NCBI GenBank assembly: GCA_029931535.1
Contig: JAQPZY010001232.1
Coordinates: 1,364,001-1,428,000, forward strand
DNA length: 64,000 nucleotides
Direction of reading: 5' to 3'
DNA from: Margaritifera margaritifera
Taxonomy: Eukaryota > Mollusca > Bivalvia > Unionida > Margaritiferidae
A program made the position numbers and the translations under genes. The notes below the pieces were generated by a model. That model was not told where the DNA came from. It saw only the letters and a list, made by a program, of their open reading frames with translations, and did no database searches. Shown here piece after piece: positions 37,792 through 45,928 of the stretch; position 1 is the first letter of the stretch; each line of letters starts with the position of its first letter.

Positions 37792-38205
37792 TGGGCCCTG
37801 ACATTCCAAATTTTCTTCCAAGTTACATTCTGACATGTACATTTTAAGATTGCTACATGTAGTAAATATGAGTCGAGTATTCGGGCAGAACTGAATAGCA
37901 CATTTCGCCAAAAGATTAGACAAGCTTGAGATCTAGCCCCATTGTCGTATTTTGATATTTTGAATAAATCTGGGGCCTGAAAGAAAGACAAAAGAAGAAG
38001 ACATTCTCTTCAGTAGTAATTCAAATTTAAATAAGTAACTAGTAGATTTTACTAGTTAGGACTTTTGTATACTTACACGTGAAAACAAGTGAAGCTGTCC
38101 TTGACTGTCGTAGAAAATGTTTGAAAAAAAAAATCAGCTGACACTATAGCTAGTGTTTGGATTTACAGAGATGGCAAGCGTGTTTCTCGACGGAGTTTAA
38201 TATGG

Positions 38206-38211
38206 ATAGAC
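38206..38211. repeat. Left target-site duplication of the Polinton
   Basis: ATAGAC, identical to 53491-53496. 6 bp is the length expected for Polinton/Maverick integrases. Confidence 0.93.
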
Positions 38212-38943
38212 AGTAGTAGGCTGGGGGTACTGAGGTACAAAGGGGGCACTTGGGGTACAAACGGGAGTTTAACATGGAGTGGGGCACTTGAGGCCCATAC
38301 GGGAGTTTAACATGGAGTGGGGCACTTGAGGCCTTTACGGGAGTTTAACATTACGGGGGTGGGGAAAGGGAGGGAGGGAAATAGAATTAATCTTTCTTGA
38401 AAAAGGGTGGTCCTAATACGTCATCTACTATCCAAACACCCCATACTACACTATCCAACACGCCGTGTGTAGTGACCTTCTGCCTAGTGGCTATATCTAT
38501 ATAGCTTAGAGTTATATATAAAGCATTACCTATACCTCAGATCATGTTGGAGGTGTCAGTAAATTTGCATATATTGTACCTATGTTATAAATAGCTTTGA
38601 TCAAGGGAACTAACTTATAATAACACTAAAATGGACGTGACTAAATGTTGTATTAAACTTCGGGAACCGTCACGGACTTTAGCGTTGACTAGAAAAAATC
38701 CGGAACATTAGATTATAATGGCCTAGACTAAAAGTAACACTAAACTTCCGAAATTGTACCGGACGTTAGCGGAGACTGAAAATAATCCCGAAAAAAAAAA
38801 TGGAAAAAATTGGCTGACTAAAAGTAACACTAAACTTCCGAAATTGTACCGGACGTTAGCGGAGACTGAAAATAATCCGGAAAAAAAATAGAAATTTTTT
38901 TTTGATTTTTTAAATTTTGTTTATATCAAAACACACACCACAC

Positions 38944-39810
38944 TATCTACATTTTTTTTTTTTTTTTTTTTTGGGAAGGGGAAATTTAAAAAAAAAACAA
39001 ATCAAAACACACAAACACACTATCTACATTTTTTTTGGGAAGGGGAAATTTTTTAAAAAACAAATCAAAACACACAAACACACTATCTACATTTTTTTTG
39101 GGAAGGGGAAATTTTTTAAAAAACAAATCAAAACACACAAACACACTATCTACATTTTTTTTGGGAAGGGGAAATTTTTTAAAAAACAAATCAAAACACA
39201 CAAACACACTATCTACATTTTTTTTTTTTTTTGGGAAGGGGAAATTTAAAAAAAAAAACAAATCAAAACACACAAACACACTATCTACATTTTTTTGGGA
39301 AGGGGAAATTTTTTAAAAAACAAATCAAAACACACAAACACACTATCTACATTTTTTTGGGGAAGGGGAAATTTTTTAAAAAACAAATCAAAACACACAA
39401 ACACACTATCTACATTTTTTTTTCTTTTTGGGAAGGGGAAATTTAAAAAAAACAACAAATCAAAACACACAAACACACTATCTACATTTTTTTGGGGAAG
39501 GGGAAATTTTTTAAAAAACAAATCAAAACACACAAACACACTATCTACATTTTTTTTTTTTTTTGGGAAGGGGAAATTTTAAAAAAAAAAACAAATCAAA
39601 ACACACAAACACACTATCTACCTTTTTTTGGGAAGGGGAAATTTTTTAAAAAACAAATCAAAACACACAAACACACTATCTACATTTTTTTTTTTTTTGG
39701 GAAGGGGAAATTTTAAAAAAAAAAACAAATCAAAACACACAAACACACTATCTACATTTTTTTTTTTTTGGGAAGGGGAAATTTTTTAAAAAACAAATCA
39801 AAACACAACC
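38944..39810 (+). repeat. Tandem array in the left TIR, about 13 units of 60-70 bp
   Basis: Each unit has GGGAAGGGGAAATTT, an A-run, CAAATCAAAACACACAAACA and CACTATCTACATT, then a T-run of variable length. The right TIR has about 9 units. Long ORFs here in both strands are repeat artefacts. Confidence 0.92.
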
Positions 39811-39911
39811 ATTTTTTTTTTACTTTTTAAATTTTTTTTATATCAAAACACACACCACAAATATACAATCCATTTTAAAAAAAAAAAAAAATTATTTGAT
39901 GGACTGCAAAA

Positions 39912-39912
39912 G

Positions 39913-39946
<34 letters not shown>

Positions 39947-39974
39947 CTTTGCTGCTGCTGCTGTTGGTGCTGTA
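39912..39974. repeat. (GTT)n / (GCT)n triplet run in the left TIR
   Basis: About eleven GTT units followed by GCTGCTGCTGCT. Mirrored as (CAA)n in the right TIR at about 52105-52156. Confidence 0.9.
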
Positions 39975-40204
39975 GTCTATTTCTTTCCTCCCAATTTTAG
40001 ATCGATAGAAAGAGAGGGAAAGTGTTTTTTTTTTTGGTTTCGGTGGGTAAAAAACAAACCACACAACACCATTCAGATATATACATCAATAATAATAATT
40101 ATATTTTATTCAATGTATATACATTATGTTACTCGTGGTAATAAAACAATTTCATATAAGTCCAATACAGTTCAATACACTTCCATATATACCTTTTCAT
40201 TCTC

Positions 40205-41059
40205 TTATTGTTCTGACACTTCAGGAAGATTCTTGTCTACAATTCTCTCATAACTTTCTTCTGGACTCTCATTGATAAACTCCAACTTAATAAAATGTCC
40301 ATTATCATCTCGAATCCACCGCTCTTTTTTACAAATCTTGTAAACTTTACTATGATCTAATCCAAAACACCTTGCCACATCATGAATGGAATCCATCCGA
40401 CTATATAATCCTGAATTCAAGTCAGTTAATTTCACAGGTCTCACAAATCCTCCAATGACTTGACTCTTCTTCTCTGGCTCTTCCCATCTAGCTTGAAATC
40501 TTTTCTGGAACTTCTTCGAAAAGACCGACTTACAAATTCCAGTACAGCAAAAGTGGATACTTCCTGTAACACAATCAAAATATTCAGCAGCCTTTTCCAT
40601 ACTTTCAAATCTTCTTTCCTCTGTCTCACCAACAAACTGGCACAACACACTTCTATTACTTCCAAAATTAACTCTCCTTTTTTCTTTATCATTCTTCACA
40701 TGTTTATGCAAACATGTTCGTTCACTAGCAGTCATCACTTGAAGATTTTCTATTCTATCATCATCAAGTACATCATTGAGATGTACCACTTCACTCTGTC
40801 TTGGTAGATCCACTCCATTCACCGCTTCAAAGACAAATCTCCCTAGATTTGTATGTTTTTTCCTCTTTCCTTCCTTACCAGTAACCTTAATCTTTATCAA
40901 TCCAAATGAATTCAAATTTCCTTTGACTTTCCTTCCATACTTCATATGATAGACATTACCAAGTATGTCAGCAGCATAATTATCATACACCTTATGAACA
41001 TACTTATTCAGTTCAATTCCAGTATCTTGACTTTTATCTCGAGCGCAGTACTTTTCCAT
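40205..41059 (-). CDS. NUMOD4/HNH homing-type endonuclease
   Basis: 284 aa from the ATG at 41059; the frame is also open upstream but lacks ATG there. Residues about 18-50 resemble NUMOD4 (VYDNYAADILGNVYHMKYG). HNH core: FVFEAVNGVDLPRQSEVVHL, NDVLDDDRIENLQVMT. A C-terminal IENR1/NUMOD1-like segment follows (SMEKAAEYFDCVTGSIHFCC) and a second helix-turn-helix-like segment (SIHDVARCFGLDHSKVYKIC). These modules bind DNA in homing endonucleases of phages and giant viruses. It is the only minus-strand gene of the element and is divergent from the PolB remnant. Its last 133 bp lie inside the TIR, so its 3' end also occurs at the right end. Intact; role in the element (self-propagation, recombination or end repair) is inference. 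Confidence 0.8.
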   Translation of the reverse strand: MEKYCARDKSQDTGIELNKYVHKVYDNYAADILGNVYHMKYGRKVKGNLNSFGLIKIKVTGKEGKRKKHTNLGRFVFEAVNGVDLPRQSEVVHLNDVLDDDRIENLQVMTASERTCLHKHVKNDKEKRRVNFGSNRSVLCQFVGETEERRFESMEKAAEYFDCVTGSIHFCCTGICKSVFSKKFQKRFQARWEEPEKKSQVIGGFVRPVKLTDLNSGLYSRMDSIHDVARCFGLDHSKVYKICKKERWIRDDNGHFIKLEFINESPEESYERIVDKNLPEVSEQ

Positions 41060-41112
41060 CTTCACAGTTTGAAAGTTCAATCACGACTAGTGATTCTGAG
41101 GGTAAGAAGGTC

Positions 41113-41124
41113 TATATATATATA
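41113..41124. promoter_or_regulatory. TATA-like element between the divergent HNH and PolB genes
   Basis: TATATATATATA lies 45-56 bp upstream of the PolB ATG (41169) and 54-65 bp upstream of the HNH ATG (41059 on the minus strand). It could serve either direction. Confidence 0.5.
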
Positions 41125-41168
41125 GGTTCCCTGGGTGAAACTCAATCAGCTTCAAAGTAAACTTCAAG

Positions 41169-42247
41169 ATGAAAAGATCACGCCGAAGCCATGAGAAACC
41201 AGAAGAAGAAGAAGAAGAAGAAACAAAGAGGCCACGACGACGAAGACATTCCGTACCGCCTGAAACACCGCTAGATGAACTACTAGCTCAAGTCCATGCT
41301 AGTGACTTCGAAGAGGAGATGAGTGAACCTGAAACCCAAACTTCTAACCCACCCAAAACAAAATCCACTACCAGAACCCCAGGCCAAGAAATACAACCTA
41401 GTACTTTGGCTCCTCCTGAAAATTATTATTGGATTCTAGAGACTCAAAAAATAACTTCTCGAAAATTTAAAACTACAGCTTACACTCACACGGTTCACTT
41501 TAAAGACTTCAAGTCCAAAGTACCTCCCGAGAAAGCGGCGGGGTTCATTAGCGATTTGTGGGATTCTGTCTTAATGAACTTGAAACGACAATGTGGAGCC
41601 AAAGAAGACGATCGATTGAGACTGGCCATTCATCATGACAATTTGAAGAGTCCTGTTTGGATCGAGTTCAGCACCCCGGCAGAATTAACGCCAGACAAAG
41701 TCATGTCCAAAATAGAACATGTGCAACAATCGAACGACAAGTTTACCATCACCGATGGAAATTCCACACTTTACTTGACTCACGTTTCCCCTCCTTGAGG
41801 AAGTGGACGAAGTAGGAAACCGTTACTGGTGGACGATATTCAAAGTACCAAACGCAGTGTCGTCCAAATCGACAATACTCAAGACCATATGTGCTTTGCT
41901 CGGGCTATTGTGGTGGGGCGAACATATGCCAACAAGAACGAGAGCAAAGAATGGAAAAGAGCCTGGAATAACATTCGACAGTCGGACAGAACCAAACAAC
42001 GAAACAAAGCAGAACTCCTGTTGCAACAAGCAGGCATCCCTAACCAGCCAAGTGGTTAACTTTGAGGTTTTGAAAAAATGCTTTGCTGTCTGGACATGTG
42101 GAAGACTTTCGAGTGCACACGTTAGAACCTCACAAGATCGTACGGTTACCTAATCATCAAATTGTCACTCGTCCTTTACAAAAAGTGTACCAAATCGTGT
42201 ACCAGAAGCGAGTGAGACTTCCAGACCACACCACTTTACATTACTGA
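41169..42247 (+). pseudogene. Protein-primed DNA polymerase B remnant (both ends kept, core deleted)
   Basis: N-terminal piece 41169-42059: a charged Arg/Glu-rich leader, then a region ending in HVSPP typical of Polinton PolB N-termini. An in-frame TGA follows at 41796-41798, then the same frame resumes with KRSVVQIDN, MCFARAIVVG and AELLLQQAGIPN. The similarity stops at about 42056, next to a TAA. A C-terminal piece (42074-42247, another frame) carries TLEPHKIVRLPNHQIV and VYQIVYQKRV and ends LHY, resembling PolB C-termini of the family. The exonuclease motifs, the palm Asp motifs (YxDTD) and the protein-primed TPR insertions, normally about 800-1000 residues, are all absent. Family assignment rests on end motifs; the deletion itself is plain from spacing. 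Confidence 0.82.
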
Positions 42248-42262
42248 CACGCCGATCTGCAG

Positions 42263-42269
42263 TATAAAA
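42263..42269 (+). promoter_or_regulatory. TATA box of the BIR gene
   Basis: TATAAAA, 16 bp after the PolB remnant stop and 106 bp before the BIR ATG. Confidence 0.6.
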
Positions 42270-42368
42270 AAGGGCACCCCTTCCAAACCTAACCATTCAT
42301 TGTGACTTTCAACGTTGACCGAGCAAGAAGAAGAAAAAAAGATTAATTTTGTCATCCTCCCACAAAAG

Positions 42369-42947
42369 ATGAATAAGAATACTCATGCCACCCACCCACC
42401 GAGGGAGAAATCTAGTGGTGTGAACTCCAAGTACCATTACGACTTGGAGTGTGATGCAGTGCCATGCGACGAGACGGATTCCGTAAGCGTTGACAGCATC
42501 GATTCATACGACCAGACGGATGCCGTACGCTTGGACATCGTCGATGCAGCACGTGTACCTCACCGTCCCTCTAGAGATGCAGGACGACCTTTCTTCTTTA
42601 TTAGGAAGAATGCTAAACGTACCTGTGAATGTCATAAAGAATTGACGATACCTGTGTCTCTGCCTGGTTATTCCAAGTATGATAATCGACTCGAGACGTT
42701 CAAAGACAAGTGGCCTAAATTTCTACTACAATCCACTACTGACAAAGCTTTAGCCAGATCTGGATTTATCTACTTGGGAGAAGGAGATAAAGTTCAATGT
42801 TTCAGTTGCGGTGTGAGACTTCACCAATGGGAGCCTACCGACTCAGCTTACATTGAACATGCCAGATGGTCTCCGCACTGTCAGTTCTTACCTTTAGTGG
42901 CCTCAGAAGAGTACGGGTACGATGAGCCAGATGCCAAGAAGAAGTAA
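42369..42947 (+). CDS. Single-BIR inhibitor-of-apoptosis-like protein
   Basis: 192 aa from ATG 42369 (an upstream in-frame extension has no ATG). Residues 1-90 are low-complexity and acidic, with repeated Asp/Val/Ser blocks. Residues about 104-174 form a BIR domain: RLETFKDKWPK, ARSGFIYLGEGDKVQC and the zinc ligands C144, C147, H164 and C171 in the C-X2-C-X16-H-X6-C pattern. No RING follows. BIR proteins bind caspases or IAP antagonists; baculoviruses and other large DNA viruses carry them to delay host cell death. Here it is accessory cargo beside a virion gene set, under its own TATA box. Intact. The anti-apoptotic role is inference; single-BIR proteins can also be survivin-like. Confidence 0.85.
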   Translation: MNKNTHATHPPREKSSGVNSKYHYDLECDAVPCDETDSVSVDSIDSYDQTDAVRLDIVDAARVPHRPSRDAGRPFFFIRKNAKRTCECHKELTIPVSLPGYSKYDNRLETFKDKWPKFLLQSTTDKALARSGFIYLGEGDKVQCFSCGVRLHQWEPTDSAYIEHARWSPHCQFLPLVASEEYGYDEPDAKKK

Positions 42948-42953
42948 CAAAAC

Positions 42954-43058
42954 ATGTCGGAGGATACTTTACAAGAATACATTTGTGGTTTACCTTTGGA
43001 GCTGCGAGAACGCATTTACCAGTATTTTGTCCCTAGTTTTAGAAGATCGCATTTGTGA
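42954..43058 (+). CDS. Short F-box-like repeat ORF 1
   Basis: 34 codons starting MSEDTLQEYICGLPLELRER and continuing IYQYFV. The LPxELRxRIY core resembles the first helix of an F-box (LPxEllxxIf) but is too short for a full domain. It begins 7 bp after the BIR stop. Function unknown. Confidence 0.4.
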   Translation: MSEDTLQEYICGLPLELRERIYQYFVPSFRRSHL

Positions 43059-43152
43059 CTTGCCTTCGAAGTTGCGAGTACGCATTTACAAAGAGTTGGT
43101 CCAGATCCAAGTGAAACCCAAACTCAAAGTCATTCCTCGATTTGCACACTAA
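43030..43152 (+). pseudogene. F-box-like repeat unit 2 (no start codon)
   Basis: In another frame, without a plausible ATG, it encodes LEDRICDLPSKLRVRIYKEL and then VQIQVKPKLKVIPRFAH. It is a diverged copy of unit 3. Confidence 0.4.
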
Positions 43153-43182
43153 CGTGACTTTCACCGTATCAGAAATCTGATT

Positions 43183-43392
43183 TTGAAGAAAAACTATCAC
43201 CAGTATCGTGAAGAATACAAAAGAGAGTTACTTCTTTCCAAATCGGAAACTTTACCCAAGTACATTGCTGGCATGCCTTTGAAGTTACGAAAACGGATTT
43301 ACCAAGAGTTTGTCAAAATCCAAGTGAAACGTAAACTCAAAGTCATTTCTCGATTTTTACACTATACCCTCTTTCAAGGGTGTCTTTCATGA
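43183..43392 (+). CDS. F-box-like repeat ORF 3
   Basis: 69 aa with a basic leader, then LPKYIAGMPLKLRKRIYQEF and VKIQVKRKLKVISRFLH. The same motif occurs three times in 430 bp, so the region is a small tandem gene or domain duplication, partly decayed. It may once have been one multi-repeat protein. I cannot assign a function. Confidence 0.45.
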   Translation: MKKNYHQYREEYKRELLLSKSETLPKYIAGMPLKLRKRIYQEFVKIQVKRKLKVISRFLHYTLFQGCLS

Positions 43393-43607
43393 CTAGGACA
43401 CGAAACTATTGTTGTACATTGACGTGTTTATATGACAGTTTGATGGTTTTAGTGGTAGTCTTCATTGTGTACGTGTTCATTTTAATTGCATATTTTCTCA
43501 CTAATTCACTTCTTCGTGTTCGTGTAAAGTTGTAAAAAATATGTTTTTGTTGCTTGGTTGGTTGTTTTTTTTTTAAAAAAAAAAAAAAATAAACGTGTAT
43601 GAAAATG
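43393..43607. other. Non-coding spacer upstream of the ATPase
   Basis: AT-rich, with T- and A-runs near 43565-43590 and an AATAAA at 43588. It probably holds the 3' end of the upstream unit and the ATPase promoter. Confidence 0.45.
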
Positions 43608-43614
43608 TATAAAA
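43608..43614 (+). promoter_or_regulatory. TATA box of the packaging ATPase gene
   Basis: TATAAAA, 53 bp before the ATG at 43661. Confidence 0.65.
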
Positions 43615-43660
43615 TGTCTTGGGTCTTTGTCTTCTTCTCAAAAATCTTCTTACCTCAGAC

Positions 43661-44404
43661 ATGGCTACATTATCTTCTTATTCTACCTCGTCTACCTCTT
43701 CTGCTTCTGTCGCCAAAGTGATTGACGAAAAGTTAGATCGTCAAAGTTGGAATGCTTTGTATCTGCGCCATCCATTTAACATGTTGATTGCTGGACCGAG
43801 TGGTTCAGGGAAAACCGAATTTGTCAAACGATTGATCGAACACAAAGCTGATTTGTTTGATCGTCCACCTCAACGTATCGTGTGGTGTTACAAAGAGTGG
43901 CAACCGTCTTACACGTTATTGAAAGAAAGTCAAGGAGAAACCATTTCATTTGTGGATGGTATTCCTCACGAAGACGATGGAATCGTGTCTGACGTGAGTC
44001 AAACTCATTTAGTTATTTTTGATGACATGTTAGGAGAAGACGAAGAAGAAATTAAACTTTGGTTTACACGAAAAGGACACCATCGTAATGCTAGTATTGT
44101 CTACATTACTCAAAATTTATTTCAGCAAAGTAAAGCCCATCGAACCATTAGTTTGAATGCTCATTACGTGGTCTTGTTTAAAAGCCCCAGAGACAAATCT
44201 CAAGTACAAGTGTTAGCCAAACAGTTAGGGGCTCCTTGGCTCAATTATGCGTACGACGATGCCACTCAAACCCCTCACGAGTATTTACTCATCGACTTAA
44301 AACCGACCACTCCTGACTATTTGAGATTTCGTGCCCAATTGTTTCACCCTTGGGGTGAAGAAGGTGGTCCTGTCATTTACACGTCCCCTTCAACCCATTT
44401 TTGA
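43661..44404 (+). CDS. A32/FtsK-HerA-like DNA packaging ATPase
   Basis: 247 aa from the first in-frame ATG (43661); the frame is open further upstream without ATG. A Ser/Thr-rich leader is followed by the Walker A motif GPSGSGKTEF (residues about 45-54) and Walker B HLVIFDDML (Asp at about 121-122). A sensor-like segment VYITQNLFQQSK follows, then SLNAHYVVLFKSPRDKSQV, typical of Polinton and adintovirus packaging ATPases. It powers translocation of the genome into the capsid. Length is normal for the family and the frame is intact. Confidence 0.92.
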   Translation: MATLSSYSTSSTSSASVAKVIDEKLDRQSWNALYLRHPFNMLIAGPSGSGKTEFVKRLIEHKADLFDRPPQRIVWCYKEWQPSYTLLKESQGETISFVDGIPHEDDGIVSDVSQTHLVIFDDMLGEDEEEIKLWFTRKGHHRNASIVYITQNLFQQSKAHRTISLNAHYVVLFKSPRDKSQVQVLAKQLGAPWLNYAYDDATQTPHEYLLIDLKPTTPDYLRFRAQLFHPWGEEGGPVIYTSPSTHF

Positions 44405-44411
44405 AAAAAAC

Positions 44412-44418
44412 TATAAAA
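44412..44418 (+). promoter_or_regulatory. TATA box upstream of the core-protein ORFs
   Basis: TATAAAA, 55 bp before the ATG at 44467, 7 bp after the ATPase stop. Confidence 0.6.
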
Positions 44419-44466
44419 ACAACCTACAGCGTCATTTTTGTCTCACACTCTTTTTGAGAGAAGAAG

Positions 44467-44712
44467 ATGACTTCCTTTCAATCTCATCCTTCGGCTAAAT
44501 TGATTCGTGCCTTGTATGGCATCAGTCGTGAAAAAAATGCACAAGTCCGTGCTCATTTGTTAGAAGCGAGTCTGAAAGAAGTGTTACGATGGTTTACTTT
44601 GACAGCACGTCAATTACTGCAAGGCATCATTCACATCCCTCATCAAACTCAACGTTTTTTTCAAAGACATAAAGGAGCATTGTCACAACTGGCTGATCCT
44701 AGAATCGATTAA
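44467..44712 (+). CDS. Small basic virion-type ORF, N-terminal part
   Basis: 81 aa: MTSFQSHPSAKLIRALYGIS, an amphipathic helix, then HKGALSQLADPRID and TAA. The HKxxLxxLA pattern resembles the region preceding the GG-rich hydrophobic tail in Polinton pX-like proteins. The frame stays open after the TAA (44710-44712) straight into the next ORF with a Gly-rich GGSGSLGGVMIRSLLKW, so the two may have been one gene. Whether the TAA is a disruption, a readthrough site or the true end cannot be decided here. Confidence 0.55.
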   Translation: MTSFQSHPSAKLIRALYGISREKNAQVRAHLLEASLKEVLRWFTLTARQLLQGIIHIPHQTQRFFQRHKGALSQLADPRID

Positions 44713-44769
44713 CGGACTAAAAAACAAATCATTTTAACTCCTGGTGGAAGTGGTTCTTTAGGAGGGGTC

Positions 44770-45360
44770 ATGATTCGTTCCCTTTTGAAATGGGATCCTA
44801 ATGATGCCAAAGCCAAAAAACCCAAAGCACCCAAAAAGAAGAAAAGTCCAAAGAAAAAGAAAACCACATACCAGAAAAAGAAAAGTTCTACCAAGAAGAA
44901 GAAAACACCTACCACTAGCACCGGCCGCAAGAGAGGTACTGCGGCCAGGACGCAAACGTACACCCGCAAGACACCACGACAAACAACCGTGACGAGGTCT
45001 CCTTCTCCTTCGTCCCCATCATCTTTGTCTTCTTCACCACCCTTCACGATGATGCCTGCCAAACCGGACTTAAGACAAGTGTTTCCTAATTTGATGCAAA
45101 AATGGAAACCTATTTCGAAAGTCACCCCTTCGGGACCCTCGACGACAGCGGCTGATCTGGCTATGGCAGCGGCCGCCAACAAAGTACCATCCCCTAAAAC
45201 CAAAGTCCAAGAAAGAACTGGTATCTTACAAAGTTTAGTAGATTTATCCAAACAAGAATTGAGTCGATTTAGTCCCTTGAAAACACCTCAACGTCAAGTG
45301 AGACCTGTCGTGAAGTTGGTACGTTGTGCAGACAATCAGTGGAGACGTGTTCCAGTATAA
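44770..45360 (+). CDS. Lys-rich, core-protein-like ORF
   Basis: 196 aa. After MIRSLLKW there is a histone-H1-like run of PKKKK/TKKKK blocks (residues about 15-55), a Ser/Pro-rich linker, and a C-terminus with QVFPNLMQKWKPISKV and SLVDLSKQELSRF. The strong positive charge suggests a DNA-condensing or virion core role comparable to adenovirus VII/V (analogy, not homology). Same frame as the ORF upstream. The stop overlaps the next TATA box. Confidence 0.6.
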   Translation: MIRSLLKWDPNDAKAKKPKAPKKKKSPKKKKTTYQKKKSSTKKKKTPTTSTGRKRGTAARTQTYTRKTPRQTTVTRSPSPSSPSSLSSSPPFTMMPAKPDLRQVFPNLMQKWKPISKVTPSGPSTTAADLAMAAAANKVPSPKTKVQERTGILQSLVDLSKQELSRFSPLKTPQRQVRPVVKLVRCADNQWRRVPV

Positions 45361-45362
45361 AA
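45356..45362 (+). promoter_or_regulatory. TATA box overlapping the core ORF stop
   Basis: TATAAAA covers the TAA stop at 45358-45360 and lies 61 bp before the ATG at 45417. Confidence 0.55.
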
Positions 45363-45416
45363 TACAAGGCTACCCTGCTAAAAGACTTCAGACTTGTTTT
45401 CTACCGACTAAAAAAG

Positions 45417-45851
45417 ATGGCTCCCAAACGTGCACACAACCACCACCACCACCACCAAAAAAAGAAGAAAACCAGTAAAAAAGGACGACTTCTTCCCCCT
45501 CGTCTAGCCAAACATTGGGATGTCTTGTCTGTCCTGAACAAATCCAAACCTCCCATGCGAAAACAACTCATTCAATCAGCTCCTAAAGAAATTATCGATA
45601 CCGTGTGTGAATGTTGTTTGAACGTGTTAAAAGGAACGGTACCTTTGTCTAAGATACAGAAACAAAAATTAGGGAAACATCGGAACGTTCTTCGTCAAAT
45701 GGTGAAAAAGAAAATACCTCTTCAACAAAAGAAAAAAATGTTGGTACAACGAGGTGGATTTCTACCTATGTTGATAGGACCATTGTTAAAAATAGCCGCT
45801 CCTTTGTTAGGAACGATTGCTGGACCACTTTTAGGAGGGGTCATGCGATAA
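45417..45851 (+). CDS. pX-like minor virion protein with hydrophobic GG tail
   Basis: 144 aa from ATG 45417. His5 and Lys-rich leader, helical middle (ECCLNVLKGTVPLSKIQKQK), then VQRGGFLPMLIGPLLKIAAP and a Gly/Leu tail ending GPLLGGVMR. The RGGFLPxLIxxL motif is shared with adenovirus pX and similar proteins of Polintons and adintoviruses, where it is thought to bind DNA or membranes. Compact spacing with neighbours and intact frame support a real gene. Confidence 0.75.
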   Translation: MAPKRAHNHHHHHQKKKKTSKKGRLLPPRLAKHWDVLSVLNKSKPPMRKQLIQSAPKEIIDTVCECCLNVLKGTVPLSKIQKQKLGKHRNVLRQMVKKKIPLQQKKKMLVQRGGFLPMLIGPLLKIAAPLLGTIAGPLLGGVMR

Positions 45852-45928
45852 CCCCTCCCCAAAAAAAGAAGATAAAAAGGACCACCCTTCTCTGAAAAGA
45901 CCACAACTTTTTGGTACCTTTGGATGAA

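Larger units (their letters stand above)
38212..40337 (+). repeat. Left terminal inverted repeat of the Polinton
   Basis: About 2.1 kb, matching 53490 down to 51731 in reverse complement. Order inward: G-rich block with three short repeats around CGGGAGTTTAACATGGAG (38260-38350), unique AT-rich DNA, a 90-bp unit present twice here (38726-38815 and from 38816), a tandem array, a (GTT)n run, and the last 133 bp of the HNH gene. Homology fades at ACAAATC, 40331-40337. Confidence 0.9.

Noticed and set aside
37669..37991. Ser/Leu repeat ORFs
   Set aside because: Read through the (GA)n run at 37726-37788.
38917..39716. Repeat-protein ORFs on both strands (KKQIKTHKHTIYIFF-type units)
   Set aside because: They are translations of the TIR tandem array; homopolymer changes shift the frames and the mirrored right TIR gives the same on the other strand.
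41803..42153. 116-codon ORF overlapping the PolB remnant
   Set aside because: Different frame from the PolB-like residues (MCFARAIVVG, AELLLQQAGIPN); no family-like content.
44709..45251. 180-codon minus-strand ORF opposite the Lys-rich ORF
   Set aside because: Its Phe/Leu-rich content mirrors the AAG/AAA lysine codons of the plus-strand gene; no motif.
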